From contig CACZQN010000018.1 in assembly GCA_902783375.1 (NCBI GenBank), forward strand, positions 1 to 64,000: DNA of 64,000 nt, in the 5' to 3' direction. This stretch comes from an uncultured Lachnospiraceae bacterium. Lineage in GTDB: Bacteria; Bacillota; Clostridia; Lachnospirales; Lachnospiraceae. This document shows positions 9,416 through 18,329 of the stretch, in pieces. Each line of letters opens with the position of its first letter. Position 1 is the first letter of the stretch. A program made the translations under genes and the position numbers. The notes under the pieces were generated by a model. That model did not search any database. It worked only from the letters and a program-made list of their open reading frames with translations, and was not told the origin of the DNA.

Positions 9416-11413
9416 ATGCCGAAAGTTATTGTCGCCGATCATGCCGGATTCTGTTTCGGCGTCAGGCGGGCTGTGAGCCAGGTTTATGATCTGGCGGCCG
9501 GCGAGAAGCCGGTCTATACCTATGGAGAGATCATCCACAACGAGACGGTTGTGGATGATCTTCGTCGTCTCGGTGTGCGGGTCATCGAGGATCTCGGGGA
9601 ACTGTCCGGGCTCCCGGAGGGGACGGTGGTCCTGCGCTCCCACGGGGTGACGGCCGATGTCACGGCGTCGCTTGAGAAGAGCGGGCAGCCCTATGTCGAT
9701 GCCACCTGTCCCTTTGTCGCAAAGATCCACCGCCTGGTGCAGGAATTCGCCGAAGATCCGGAGAATCTGGTCGTCCTGACGGGGGCGGCAGAGCACCCGG
9801 AAGTGCAGGGAATCCTGAGCCGTGCCGGCAGGGATACGGTGGTCATCGCAGACGCGGAGGAAGCGGAGAAATTCGCCGCCTCAGGCCTTGCGGACGGCCG
9901 GAAAGTGAAGCTTTTGTCCCAGACGACTTTCTCAAGAAATAAATTTCAAGATATAGTTGAAATTCTGGGGAAAAAGTTATATGATATATCTGTTGTAGAT
10001 ACGATCTGTAATGCGACAGGTGAACGCCAGAAAGAAGCGGAAGACCTTTCCCGCACTGCAGATGCAATGATTGTGATTGGCGGGAAAAAGAGTTCCAATA
10101 CGCAGAAGTTGTATGAGATCTGCAAACAAAACTGCTTAAATACTTACTATATACAGACACCTGATGACCTGGATCCGGCTTCATTTGGATCCTTCCACGT
10201 GGTAGGTATTACAGCCGGGGCTTCTACCCCAGAAAAAATTATTGAGGAGGTTCAGACCAGAATGGCTGAAGAGATGACGTTTGATCAGATGTTAGAGGAA
10301 TCCCTGAAGACAATTCACAACGGTGATGTTGTCGAGGGCACTGTAATCGGTGTAAAGGAAGATGAGATTATCCTTGATATCGGCTACAAAGCAGAGGGAA
10401 TCATCACAAAGAACGAGTACTCCAATACTCCTGTGAATCTTACCACAGTTGTTCACGAAGGTGACAAGATGGAAGCGAAGGTCCTGAAGCTGAATGACGG
10501 CGAAGGACAGGTCGTTCTTACCTACAAGAGACTTGCTGCTGAGAGAGGCAACAAGAAGCTCGAGGAAGCTTTCAACAACAAGGAAGTTCTGAAAGCAACC
10601 GTTTCACAGGTTCTGAATGGTGGCCTTTCTGTTGTTATTGACGAAGCCAGAGTATTCATTCCTGCAAGCCTTGTTTCGGATACTTATGAGAGAAATCTGG
10701 AAAAGTATGCCGGTCAGGAGATCGAGTTCGTGATCACCGAGTTCAACCCGAAGAGAAGAAGAATCATCGGTGACAGAAAGCAGCTCCTGGTTGCAAGAAA
10801 GGCAGAACTGAAGAAGGCACTGTTTGATAAGCTTGCTGTCGGCCAGACCGTAGTAGGAACTGTCAAGAATGTGACCGATTTCGGTGCATTCATTGATCTT
10901 GGCGGAGCAGATGGACTGCTGCACATCTCCGAGATGAGCTGGGGCCACATCGAGAATCCGAAGAAGATCTTTAAGGTCGGCGATGAGGTCAAGGCATTTG
11001 TCAAGGATATCCAGGGCGAAAAGATTGCACTTTCTCTCAAGTTTGAGGATCAGAATCCCTGGATCGATGCAGAGAAGAAGTTCGCGATCGGCAACATCGT
11101 AACCGGTAAGGTTGCAAGAATGACCGATTTCGGTGCATTCATCGAGCTGGAGCCGGGCGTTGACGCACTGCTTCATGTTTCCCAGATTGCCAAGGAGCAT
11201 GTGGAGAAGCCGAGCGATGTTCTGAAGCCCGGTGAGCAGGTTACTGCCAAGGTCGTTGACTTTAATGCTGAAACCAGAAAGATCAGCCTTTCCATCAAGG
11301 CTCTGCTTTCCGATGATGACCAGAAGGATTCTGAGGAAGCTGCAGAAGAGATTGCTGAAGAAGCTGCAAATACAGTTGATGCTGCAGAAGAGACAGCAGC
11401 AACTGCAGAATAA
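9416..11413 (+). CDS. ispH: Fused HMBPP reductase (IspH) and ribosomal protein S1
   Basis: A 665-residue two-part protein. Residues 1 to about 282 are IspH, the [4Fe-4S] enzyme that makes IPP and DMAPP at the end of the MEP pathway, with cluster cysteines C13, C98 and C198. Residues from about 283 hold four S1 RNA-binding repeats, including two copies of the VTDFGAFI-type motif, and an acidic Glu/Ala-rich tail. This fusion is known in Clostridia. Base composition changes abruptly near 9930: 9931-9990 is about 25% G+C by hand count, while the preceding IspH sequence is GC-rich. A promoter and an internal ribosome site lie in the IspH part. Confidence 0.95.
   Translation: MPKVIVADHAGFCFGVRRAVSQVYDLAAGEKPVYTYGEIIHNETVVDDLRRLGVRVIEDLGELSGLPEGTVVLRSHGVTADVTASLEKSGQPYVDATCPFVAKIHRLVQEFAEDPENLVVLTGAAEHPEVQGILSRAGRDTVVIADAEEAEKFAASGLADGRKVKLLSQTTFSRNKFQDIVEILGKKLYDISVVDTICNATGERQKEAEDLSRTADAMIVIGGKKSSNTQKLYEICKQNCLNTYYIQTPDDLDPASFGSFHVVGITAGASTPEKIIEEVQTRMAEEMTFDQMLEESLKTIHNGDVVEGTVIGVKEDEIILDIGYKAEGIITKNEYSNTPVNLTTVVHEGDKMEAKVLKLNDGEGQVVLTYKRLAAERGNKKLEEAFNNKEVLKATVSQVLNGGLSVVIDEARVFIPASLVSDTYERNLEKYAGQEIEFVITEFNPKRRRIIGDRKQLLVARKAELKKALFDKLAVGQTVVGTVKNVTDFGAFIDLGGADGLLHISEMSWGHIENPKKIFKVGDEVKAFVKDIQGEKIALSLKFEDQNPWIDAEKKFAIGNIVTGKVARMTDFGAFIELEPGVDALLHVSQIAKEHVEKPSDVLKPGEQVTAKVVDFNAETRKISLSIKALLSDDDQKDSEEAAEEIAEEAANTVDAAEETAATAE
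9957..9985 (+). promoter_or_regulatory. Internal promoter inside the IspH coding part
   Basis: TTGAAA (9957-9962) and TATGAT (9980-9985) are 17 bases apart in the AT-rich stretch. Each box matches the sigma-A consensus at five of six positions. Transcription would begin near 9992, about 270 bases before the internal S1 start at 10262. Confidence 0.55.
10262..11413 (+). CDS. rpsA: Nested in-frame start giving stand-alone ribosomal protein S1
   Basis: An ATG at 10262, in frame with the fusion, is preceded by GAGGAGG at 11-base spacing. It begins MAEEMTFDQMLEESL, which resembles the N terminus of separate S1 proteins. The product would be 383 residues with all four S1 repeats and none of IspH. 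With the promoter at 9957-9985 this gives a complete gene inside a gene, so S1 could be made in far greater amounts than IspH. The site is seen; its use in the cell is inferred. Confidence 0.55.
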   Translation: MAEEMTFDQMLEESLKTIHNGDVVEGTVIGVKEDEIILDIGYKAEGIITKNEYSNTPVNLTTVVHEGDKMEAKVLKLNDGEGQVVLTYKRLAAERGNKKLEEAFNNKEVLKATVSQVLNGGLSVVIDEARVFIPASLVSDTYERNLEKYAGQEIEFVITEFNPKRRRIIGDRKQLLVARKAELKKALFDKLAVGQTVVGTVKNVTDFGAFIDLGGADGLLHISEMSWGHIENPKKIFKVGDEVKAFVKDIQGEKIALSLKFEDQNPWIDAEKKFAIGNIVTGKVARMTDFGAFIELEPGVDALLHVSQIAKEHVEKPSDVLKPGEQVTAKVVDFNAETRKISLSIKALLSDDDQKDSEEAAEEIAEEAANTVDAAEETAATAE

Positions 11414-11429
11414 TTCATCAGAGAGTATG

Positions 11430-11477
11430 GACTCAGCTTGTGCGGTGAAAGGAATCGTATAAGCTGAGTCTTTTTTC
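11430..11477 (+). terminator. Terminator after ispH-S1
   Basis: GACTCAGCTT (11430-11439) pairs with AAGCTGAGTC (11461-11470) and is followed by six T residues. It separates the ispH-S1 unit from plsX. Confidence 0.9.
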
Positions 11478-11521
11478 TGAGCACAAGGAATCGGCCAGAT
11501 TCTGGAAAGGACTGTAAGACG

Positions 11522-12553
11522 ATGGTCAGAGTCGCTTTGGATGCAATGGGTGGAGACAATGCTCCCCGTGAGATCATCCGGGGTGCCGTAATGGCGGTCC
11601 AGGAAGCGGACGACATTCAGGTGATCCTGGTCGGCGATGAGAAAGTGATCCGGGAAGAACTTTCCGGTTCCGGATACACCGGTGACAAGATCACCGTGGT
11701 ACATGCCTCGGAAGTGATCACCAATGACGAGGCGCCGGTTGCCGCGATCCGCCAGAAGAAAGATTCTTCGATTGTCGTTGCCATGAAGATGGTCCGTGAG
11801 GGAAATGCAGATGCATTTGTTTCTGCGGGCAGTACCGGTGCGATTCTTGTCGGCGGTCAGCTGGTCGTCGGTCGGATCCGGGGTGTGGAGCGGTCCCCGC
11901 TCGGCAGCCTGATTCCGACACAGAAGGGTGTATCCCTGCTTGTCGACTGCGGTGCCAATGTGGATTCCCGCAGTGCGCATCTGGTTCAGTATGCCAGAAT
12001 GGGATCCATCTACATGGAGTCGGTACTGGGTGTGAAAAATCCCCGCGTAGCGATCGTGAATGTCGGGCTGGAGGAAGAGAAGGGTAATGCGCTTGTCAAG
12101 GAGACCTTCCCGCTGCTGAAAGCCTGTGAAGATATTCATTTTACCGGCAGTATCGAGGCCAGACAGATTCCGTACGGCGATGCGGATGTGATTGTCTGCG
12201 ATGCGTTTGTCGGCAATGTGATACTGAAGTTGTATGAAGGGGTTGCAGGTGTTCTGCTCAGTGAAATCAAGAAGGGACTGACCAGTACAATCCGCAGCAA
12301 AATCGGAGCTGCTCTTGCAAAGCCGGCTCTGAAGACGACACTAAAGTCCTTTGATGCCACTGCATACGGCGGTGCGCCGATGCTGGGGCTGAACGGACTG
12401 GTTGTGAAAACACACGGGAGTGCCACTGCGAATGAAGTACGGAATTCTATTCTGCAGTGCAGGACTTTCTGTGAACAGAAGATCGGTGAGAAGATCCGCG
12501 CAGAGCTTGGACGAAAGAAGCAGGAAGCGGAACCGGCCGGTCAGAATGAATAA
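11522..12553 (+). CDS. plsX: Phosphate acyltransferase
   Basis: A 343-residue PlsX, which makes acyl-phosphate from acyl-ACP to start phospholipid synthesis. VRVALDAMGGDNAP at the N terminus and the later SAGSTGAILVGG and DAFVGNV segments are family motifs. AAAGGA precedes the ATG. The gene leads the plsX-acpP-rnc cluster typical of Firmicutes; its own promoter was not clearly identified between the upstream terminator and the start. Confidence 0.95.
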   Translation: MVRVALDAMGGDNAPREIIRGAVMAVQEADDIQVILVGDEKVIREELSGSGYTGDKITVVHASEVITNDEAPVAAIRQKKDSSIVVAMKMVREGNADAFVSAGSTGAILVGGQLVVGRIRGVERSPLGSLIPTQKGVSLLVDCGANVDSRSAHLVQYARMGSIYMESVLGVKNPRVAIVNVGLEEEKGNALVKETFPLLKACEDIHFTGSIEARQIPYGDADVIVCDAFVGNVILKLYEGVAGVLLSEIKKGLTSTIRSKIGAALAKPALKTTLKSFDATAYGGAPMLGLNGLVVKTHGSATANEVRNSILQCRTFCEQKIGEKIRAELGRKKQEAEPAGQNE

Positions 12554-12568
12554 AGCGGAGGGATAGCG

Positions 12569-12796
12569 ATGTTTGATCAGGTAGCTGAAATTGTAGCAGA
12601 AGTACTGGATGTGGATGTGGAGACACTCACACCGGAAACCGATTTTGTCAAGGATCTGATGGCGGATTCCCTGGATCGTGTGGAGATCATGATGCGTCTG
12701 GAAGACGAGTTCTCCATCTCGATTCCGGATGATGTTGCTGCGGAGATCAATACAATCGGAGATATTGTTGAAAGACTGCAGGGACTGAATGACTGA
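12569..12796 (+). CDS. acpP: Acyl carrier protein
   Basis: A 75-residue acidic acyl carrier protein. The phosphopantetheine attachment site is Ser34 in the motif ADSLD. Carries growing acyl chains for fatty-acid synthesis and supplies acyl-ACP to PlsX just upstream. The start has a GGAGGG site. Its end overlaps rnc by 8 bases. Confidence 0.96.
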   Translation: MFDQVAEIVAEVLDVDVETLTPETDFVKDLMADSLDRVEIMMRLEDEFSISIPDDVAAEINTIGDIVERLQGLND

Positions 12797-13511
12797 TAAA
12801 GAGAAACATTTGGCGCAGAGGCTTTCTTTCATGAGCCAGAAGCGCCTGGAAAATAAAATATTGTATCATTTTAAAGATCGTTCCTATCTGGAAGATGCGA
12901 TGACACACAGTTCCTATGCGAATGAGAACCAGCTGCTGAAGACGCGCTGCAATGAGCGCCTTGAGTTTCTGGGGGATGCAGTGCTGGAACTGGTTGTCAG
13001 CAGGTTCCTTTTTCTGGACTATAAGGACAGACAGGAGGGGGATCTCTCAAAACTGCGCGCCAGTATCGTCTGTGAACCGACACTGGCTATCTGTGCGCGG
13101 GAGATCGGGCTCGGCGAGGAACTGCTGCTCGGAAAGGGCGAAGATGCGACGGGCGGCAGACTGCGGGATTCGGTTCTCTCGGACGCGTTTGAGGCACTGA
13201 TCGGGGCGATGTATCTGGACGGCGGCCTTGAAGCCTGTGAACGGTTTATCCATCGGTTTGTCCTGACGGATATCGACCGGAAGAAACTGTTTGTCGACAG
13301 CAAGACGATTTTTCAGGAGATGGTCCAGGCGAAGAACATCGGATCGATCGCTTATGTGCTGACAGGAGAGAACGGTCCGGATCACCGGAAGACATTTGAA
13401 GTCGATGTCCGGGTCGGTGATGTGGTATATGGGCACGGCTCCGGACAGAGCAAGAAAGCAGCAGAGCAGGTGGCTGCATACCAGGCCATACACAGAATGC
13501 AGCAGGCATAG
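12789..13511 (+). CDS. rnc: Ribonuclease III
   Basis: A 240-residue double-strand-specific RNase that processes rRNA precursors and structured RNAs. The catalytic signature ERLEFLGDAVLEL lies near residues 56-68, with the second acidic pair in the DAFEALIGA segment. A C-terminal double-stranded RNA-binding domain ends SGQSKKAAEQVAAYQAI. The start overlaps acpP by 8 bases and a strong terminator follows. Confidence 0.96.
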   Translation: MTDKEKHLAQRLSFMSQKRLENKILYHFKDRSYLEDAMTHSSYANENQLLKTRCNERLEFLGDAVLELVVSRFLFLDYKDRQEGDLSKLRASIVCEPTLAICAREIGLGEELLLGKGEDATGGRLRDSVLSDAFEALIGAMYLDGGLEACERFIHRFVLTDIDRKKLFVDSKTIFQEMVQAKNIGSIAYVLTGENGPDHRKTFEVDVRVGDVVYGHGSGQSKKAAEQVAAYQAIHRMQQA

Positions 13512-13523
13512 TGAAAGTTGACG

Positions 13524-13550
13524 AGAGGCCGGGAAACCGGCCTCTTTTTC
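13524..13550 (+). terminator. Terminator after rnc
   Basis: AGAGGCCGG (13524-13532) pairs with CCGGCCTCT (13537-13545) around a four-base loop (GAAA) and runs into a T tract. smc starts 30 bases downstream. Confidence 0.92.
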
Positions 13551-13579
13551 AAATCCGGATCAGAAGTTAAGAGGTTAAC

Positions 13580-16500
13580 ATGTATCTGAAAAGCGTTGAA
13601 ATGCATGGGTTCAAGTCATTTGCCAATAAAATGACGCTGAACTTCGGAGATGGCATTACCGGAATCGTCGGGCCGAACGGAAGCGGCAAGAGCAACGTCG
13701 CCGATGCAGTCCGCTGGGTTCTGGGAGAACAAAGTGCGAAGCAGCTCAGAGGTGCCCGCATGGAGGATGTCATTTTCTCCGGAACCGAAGTACGCAAGCC
13801 CATGAGCTTTGCTTATGTCGCGATTACACTGGATAATTCGGACCACATGCTTGCCATCGATTATGACGAAGTCACCGTATCCCGAAGAGTCTACCGCTCC
13901 GGCGAAAGTGAATACATGATCAACGGAGCATCCTGCAGACTGCGGGATATACAGGAACTGTTCCTGGACACCGGTATCGGAAAAGAAGGCTATTCGATCA
14001 TCGGACAGGGCCAGATCGATAAAATTCTTTCAGGAAAGCCGGAAGACCGGCGCGAACTCTTCGATGAAGCCGCCGGCATTACGAAATATAAGAAGCGCAG
14101 GGATGCTGCTGTCAAGAACCTGAACGCCGAGCATGAGAATCTCTCGAGAATCCAGGATATCATCACGGAGATCGAGCGCCAGCTCAAACCGCTCGAACGG
14201 CAGTCTGAGACTGCTAAGGCATATCTTGCACTCCGGGATGTGCTGCGGGAACTGGAGATCTCCTACTTTGTGGATGAGTATGACCGCAGTGAGGACATCC
14301 TGACCAAGGTGAAGAGTGATCTGGAGATCTCGAACAATCAGCTCAAGGAGAATATGACCGCCTATGATCAGATGCGTGAAGATTATGACAGGCTGGAGGC
14401 GGAGATTGCTTCCTACAACGGCCGGATCGATGATCTCACGCAGCAGATTGCAGATGCAAGGATCGAAAAGGAGAAGGCGGACGGCGAAATCCGGCTGCTG
14501 ACAGAGCAGATTTCCGCGGGGATCCGGAATCAGGAATTGTTCCAGGAACGAATCGATTCGCTGGAAAAAAGAATTGCAAACTACCGGGATCAGCAGGTAA
14601 AGAATACAGAGGACCGGGAGAAAACCGCGGCTGAACTCGACGCCCTTGCCGGGAAGCAGGCGGAACTGGAGACGCACCTTGCCGGGCAGAATGCCGAGGC
14701 GGATGCGGCGCGCACCAGGAAAGAAGAGGCCGGCAGAAAGATTCAGGAACTCGGCCAGGGAAGTGCGGAAGATGCCGGACGAATTGATTTCTACCAGTCC
14801 ACCCTTGAGCAGAACCAGATCCGTGCTGCAGAAATCAATGCGAGACTGCTGAAGATCAAGGAGACGGAGAATGAGATCCGGGGTCTTGCGGCCGGACATC
14901 AGAAACATCTTGAAGAGCTGCGCGGCAGATTCGAGGAACTGAAGGAAACGCTCGCAGATTACGAGCATGATCTCTCCGCACTCCAGAATTCGTACCAGCA
15001 GGCGAACCGTGACTATAACCAGAAACAGCAGCAGTACCTCCAGGCGAAATCCAATCTGAATGCGATGCGCAACATGGCGGAGCGCTATGAAGGCTACGGG
15101 AATGCGGTCAAGCGGGTGATGGACCGGAAGAAAGATGATCCGGGCATCATCGGCGTGGTGGCGGATGTCATCAAGGTCAGCAGAAAGTATGAGACAGCTG
15201 TAGAAACTGCGCTCGGCGGCAGCATTCAGAATATCGTCGTTGATCATGAAGATACCGCGAAGCGGAACATCAACTGGCTGAAGGAAAACCGGTTCGGCCG
15301 AGCAACCTTTCTCCCACTGAACGCGATGGTTCTGCACAATCCGGGGAATTTCGGCGGTGCGCTGAATGAGCCGGAGATCATCGGAACGGCCGCAAGCCTC
15401 GTTGAAACCGAGCCGCGGTTCGCCGGCATGCTGTCCCATCTGCTCGGACGGACACTGGTCGCCGAGAATATGGATGCGGCTGTCCGGATCGCCCGGAAAT
15501 ATCGCTACAGCCTTCGGATCGTGACGATCGACGGCGAGCAGCTCTCGCCGGGCGGATCGATCTCCGGCGGTGCATTTAAAAATACCAGCAATCTGCTCGG
15601 AAGAGCCAGAGAACTGGAGGAATACGAGAAAACCATCGCGGACCTGGAGAAGGAATGGAAGGATGCCCAGAAGACCGTCTCCGGGATGATGGATGAGATT
15701 AACCAGAAGACCCGTGAGCGAGTGGAGACCGAGCGGAATCTCGCCGACCTGCGCGCGGGAATTCAGGGAGAAGAAGCGCAGATCGACAGCCTGAATGCCA
15801 GACTCGCTGAGAATGAGCGGTCCCGGAAGGAACTTTCCGTGGATACGACGGCAATTGAAAAGACGCGGACAGAAGCGAATGAAGAGCTTGCAAAACTGAA
15901 GCAGAAAGTCGCACAGTCTGAATCTTCGGCGGATGATCTCCGGAGCGAGACCGCCAGAATTGATGCATCCCTGACAGATGCACAGGAGCGGATCAGCAGT
16001 ACGGAACAGGAACTGGCTGCAGTCCGTGCGGAGATCATTGAGAAGAGACAGAATCTTCATTTCCAGGATGAAACCAAAGAACGTCTTGACCGCGAGATCG
16101 CGGAACTGGAAGAGGAGATCCGTACCCTCGAAGTGGATCATGCAGGTTCTGATGAAGAACTGGCGGAACGGCGCAGACGGATCGATGAAATCCGGGCACA
16201 GGCGGACAGCCTGCTGAAAAATACGGCCGCGATGCAGGACGAGCGGGATACGCAGATCCGGGACAGAGATGCGGTGCAGACCAGTCACCGTGCGATCATT
16301 GAAAAGAGAGAATCGATCCTGTCTGACAAGGCAGTGCTCGAAAAGGAGATCTTCCGTCTGGAAGCCCAGCGGGACAGAGTGACAGAGCAGTCCGAGAGTC
16401 AGATGCAGTATATGATGGAAGAATACGGACTTTCCTATTCGGAATCCGTCCGGCTGCTGCCGCAGGACCGTGAGAAACAGACTGCACCGGCCATGCGCAG

Positions 16501-17143
16501 GAAGATCAGTGAGCAGAAGGCGCAGATCAAAGCCCTCGGCGATGTAAATATCAACGCCATTGAAGATTTCAAGGAACTGGATGAACGCTACACGGTTCTG
16601 CGGACACAGCGCGATGATATCGTCAATGCGGAGAATACCCTGATCGGCGTGATTGAAGAACTGGACCAGGAGATGCGCAGGCAGTTCTCGGAGCAGTTCA
16701 AGCGCATCGCAGAAGAATTCAACAAGGCATTCATGGCGCTGTTCGGCGGTGGAAAAGGACAGCTGGAACTGGTGGAAGATGTGGATATCCTCGAAGCAGG
16801 CATCCGAATCATCGCACAGCCGCCCGGCAAGAAGCTGCAGAATATGATGCAGCTTTCCGGTGGAGAGAAGGCTCTGACAGCCATTGCGCTGCTGTTTGCC
16901 ATCCAGAACCTGAAGCCTTCGCCGTTCTGTCTGCTGGATGAGATCGAGGCAGCGCTCGATGACTCCAACGTCGGCCGATTTGCAGATTATCTGCACAGAC
17001 TGACAAAGAATACGCAGTTTATCGTGATCACCCACCGGCGCGGAACCATGAATTCCGCGGATGTTCTGTATGGTATCACCATGCAGGAAAAGGGTGTTTC
17101 CACCATGGTATCGGTGAACCTGATTGAGAACGAACTGACCTGA
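13580..17143 (+). CDS. smc: Chromosome segregation protein SMC
   Basis: A 1187-residue SMC ATPase that organises and condenses the chromosome with ScpA and ScpB. The N-terminal Walker A GPNGSGKSN is at residues 31-39. Long coiled coils flank a central hinge (about 510-650) with glycine-rich segments. The C-terminal head has LSGGEKALTAIALLFA and Walker B LLDEIEAALDD. Length is normal. It is followed 55 bases later by ftsY, the common Firmicute order. Because the coiled coil is rich in Glu, Lys and Arg codons, a very long antisense open frame exists opposite it, which is not a gene. Confidence 0.97.
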   Translation: MYLKSVEMHGFKSFANKMTLNFGDGITGIVGPNGSGKSNVADAVRWVLGEQSAKQLRGARMEDVIFSGTEVRKPMSFAYVAITLDNSDHMLAIDYDEVTVSRRVYRSGESEYMINGASCRLRDIQELFLDTGIGKEGYSIIGQGQIDKILSGKPEDRRELFDEAAGITKYKKRRDAAVKNLNAEHENLSRIQDIITEIERQLKPLERQSETAKAYLALRDVLRELEISYFVDEYDRSEDILTKVKSDLEISNNQLKENMTAYDQMREDYDRLEAEIASYNGRIDDLTQQIADARIEKEKADGEIRLLTEQISAGIRNQELFQERIDSLEKRIANYRDQQVKNTEDREKTAAELDALAGKQAELETHLAGQNAEADAARTRKEEAGRKIQELGQGSAEDAGRIDFYQSTLEQNQIRAAEINARLLKIKETENEIRGLAAGHQKHLEELRGRFEELKETLADYEHDLSALQNSYQQANRDYNQKQQQYLQAKSNLNAMRNMAERYEGYGNAVKRVMDRKKDDPGIIGVVADVIKVSRKYETAVETALGGSIQNIVVDHEDTAKRNINWLKENRFGRATFLPLNAMVLHNPGNFGGALNEPEIIGTAASLVETEPRFAGMLSHLLGRTLVAENMDAAVRIARKYRYSLRIVTIDGEQLSPGGSISGGAFKNTSNLLGRARELEEYEKTIADLEKEWKDAQKTVSGMMDEINQKTRERVETERNLADLRAGIQGEEAQIDSLNARLAENERSRKELSVDTTAIEKTRTEANEELAKLKQKVAQSESSADDLRSETARIDASLTDAQERISSTEQELAAVRAEIIEKRQNLHFQDETKERLDREIAELEEEIRTLEVDHAGSDEELAERRRRIDEIRAQADSLLKNTAAMQDERDTQIRDRDAVQTSHRAIIEKRESILSDKAVLEKEIFRLEAQRDRVTEQSESQMQYMMEEYGLSYSESVRLLPQDREKQTAPAMRRKISEQKAQIKALGDVNINAIEDFKELDERYTVLRTQRDDIVNAENTLIGVIEELDQEMRRQFSEQFKRIAEEFNKAFMALFGGGKGQLELVEDVDILEAGIRIIAQPPGKKLQNMMQLSGGEKALTAIALLFAIQNLKPSPFCLLDEIEAALDDSNVGRFADYLHRLTKNTQFIVITHRRGTMNSADVLYGITMQEKGVSTMVSVNLIENELT

Positions 17144-17198
17144 TGTCCTGCGAAAGCAGATACAGCAGGTGTTAAAAATACGTAAAACGAGGTTGATT

Positions 17199-18140
17199 AT
17201 GGCAGAGAAAAAAGGATTTTTCGGCAGACTGGCGGCCGGACTTGCCAAGACCAGAGATAGTTTTGTGTCCGGCGTCAATTCGATCTTTTCCGGCTATTCC
17301 AGTATTGATGATGATTTCTATGATGAACTGGAAGAGACGCTGATCATGGCGGATCTCGGCATCAATACCACGACGGCGGTCCTGGAAGATCTGAAGGCAA
17401 AGGTGAAGGAACAGCGGATCAAGGAGCCTTCTGCGTGCAAGAAGCTTCTGATCGAGACCCTGAAGGAACAGATGACGGTGGATGAATCTGCCTATGATTT
17501 TGAGAACCGGAAATCGGTCATCCTGATGATCGGCGTGAACGGGGTCGGAAAGACAACTTCCGTCGGAAAACTTGCCGGAAGACTGAAGGACCAGGGAAAG
17601 AAGGTCCTGGTTGCGGCGGCGGATACTTTCCGTGCGGCGGCTGTGGAACAGCTTTCCGAGTGGGCGAAGAGAAGCGGCGTGGATCTGATTGCCGGTCAGA
17701 ACGGCAGTGATCCGGCAGCCGTTGTCTACGATGCGGTTTCTGCAGCAAAGGCGAGGGGAACCGATATCCTCATCTGTGATACCGCGGGAAGACTGCACAA
17801 CAAGAAGAACCTGATGGACGAGCTCAGCAAGATCTACCGGGTTATCGAACGGGAATATCCGGATGCCGTCATCGAGACACTCGTGGTCGTGGACGGAACG
17901 ACCGGTCAGAATGCGCTGAACCAGGCGAAACAGTTCTCCGAGGCCGCGCCGGTGACCGGTATCATCCTGACGAAGCTGGACGGCACGGCGAAGGGCGGCA
18001 TCGCCATCGCGATCTCTTCCGAGCTCGGCATCCCGGTGAAGTACATCGGAATCGGCGAGCAGGTGGACGACCTGGAACGCTTCTCGGCCGATACCTTTGT
18101 GGACGCCCTGTTTGATACCGGGGAAGAGGATGCGGAGTAA
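17199..18140 (+). CDS. ftsY: Signal recognition particle receptor FtsY
   Basis: A 313-residue SRP receptor GTPase that delivers ribosome-nascent chain complexes to the membrane translocon. G1 GVNGVGKTT, the DTFRAAAVEQL segment, G3 DTAGR and G4 TKLDGTAKGG are all present. The N-terminal acidic A domain of proteobacterial FtsY is short, as in other Firmicutes. The ATG at 17199 is chosen because the protein then begins MAEKKGFFGRL and has a GAGG site; an earlier in-frame codon at 17169 lacks support. Confidence 0.96.
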   Translation: MAEKKGFFGRLAAGLAKTRDSFVSGVNSIFSGYSSIDDDFYDELEETLIMADLGINTTTAVLEDLKAKVKEQRIKEPSACKKLLIETLKEQMTVDESAYDFENRKSVILMIGVNGVGKTTSVGKLAGRLKDQGKKVLVAAADTFRAAAVEQLSEWAKRSGVDLIAGQNGSDPAAVVYDAVSAAKARGTDILICDTAGRLHNKKNLMDELSKIYRVIEREYPDAVIETLVVVDGTTGQNALNQAKQFSEAAPVTGIILTKLDGTAKGGIAIAISSELGIPVKYIGIGEQVDDLERFSADTFVDALFDTGEEDAE

Positions 18141-18185
18141 CGTCAGAGTTGATCCTTTTTTTAGGGGCAATACGGCAAAATACAC

Positions 18186-18219
18186 AAAAAGAGCTGTCAG
18201 ATTCTGACAGCTCTTTTTG
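18186..18219. terminator. Terminator after ftsY
   Basis: A near-perfect palindrome: AAAAAGAGCTGTCAGA pairs with TCTGACAGCTCTTTTT. The T tract on the + strand ends the smc-ftsY transcript just before the recA promoter. Confidence 0.92.
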
Positions 18220-18243
18220 TGAAAAATCCCATCGTTCTTCTTG

Positions 18244-18272
18244 TTGACAATCCATATCGGATATAGTACAAT
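18244..18272 (+). promoter_or_regulatory. recA sigma-A promoter
   Basis: A consensus -35 TTGACA (18244-18249) and -10 TACAAT (18267-18272) are separated by 17 bases. The start codon lies about 50 bases downstream of the predicted transcript start. Confidence 0.9.
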
Positions 18273-18283
18273 GAGACTACGCA

Positions 18284-18295
18284 GAACATCTGTTC
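18284..18295. promoter_or_regulatory. LexA (SOS) box of recA
   Basis: GAACATCTGTTC is a perfect palindrome fitting the Gram-positive LexA/DinR consensus GAAC-N4-GTTC. It covers the first transcribed bases of recA, where bound LexA would block transcription until DNA damage. Confidence 0.85.
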
Positions 18296-18329
18296 GACCA
18301 GAAGCATATTCATTTTTCAGGAGGGATAT

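Noticed and set aside
14030-17278. A very long open frame on the minus strand opposite smc
   Set aside because: It mirrors the codon pattern of the SMC coiled coil, has no ribosome site or known motifs, and smc itself is unmistakable.
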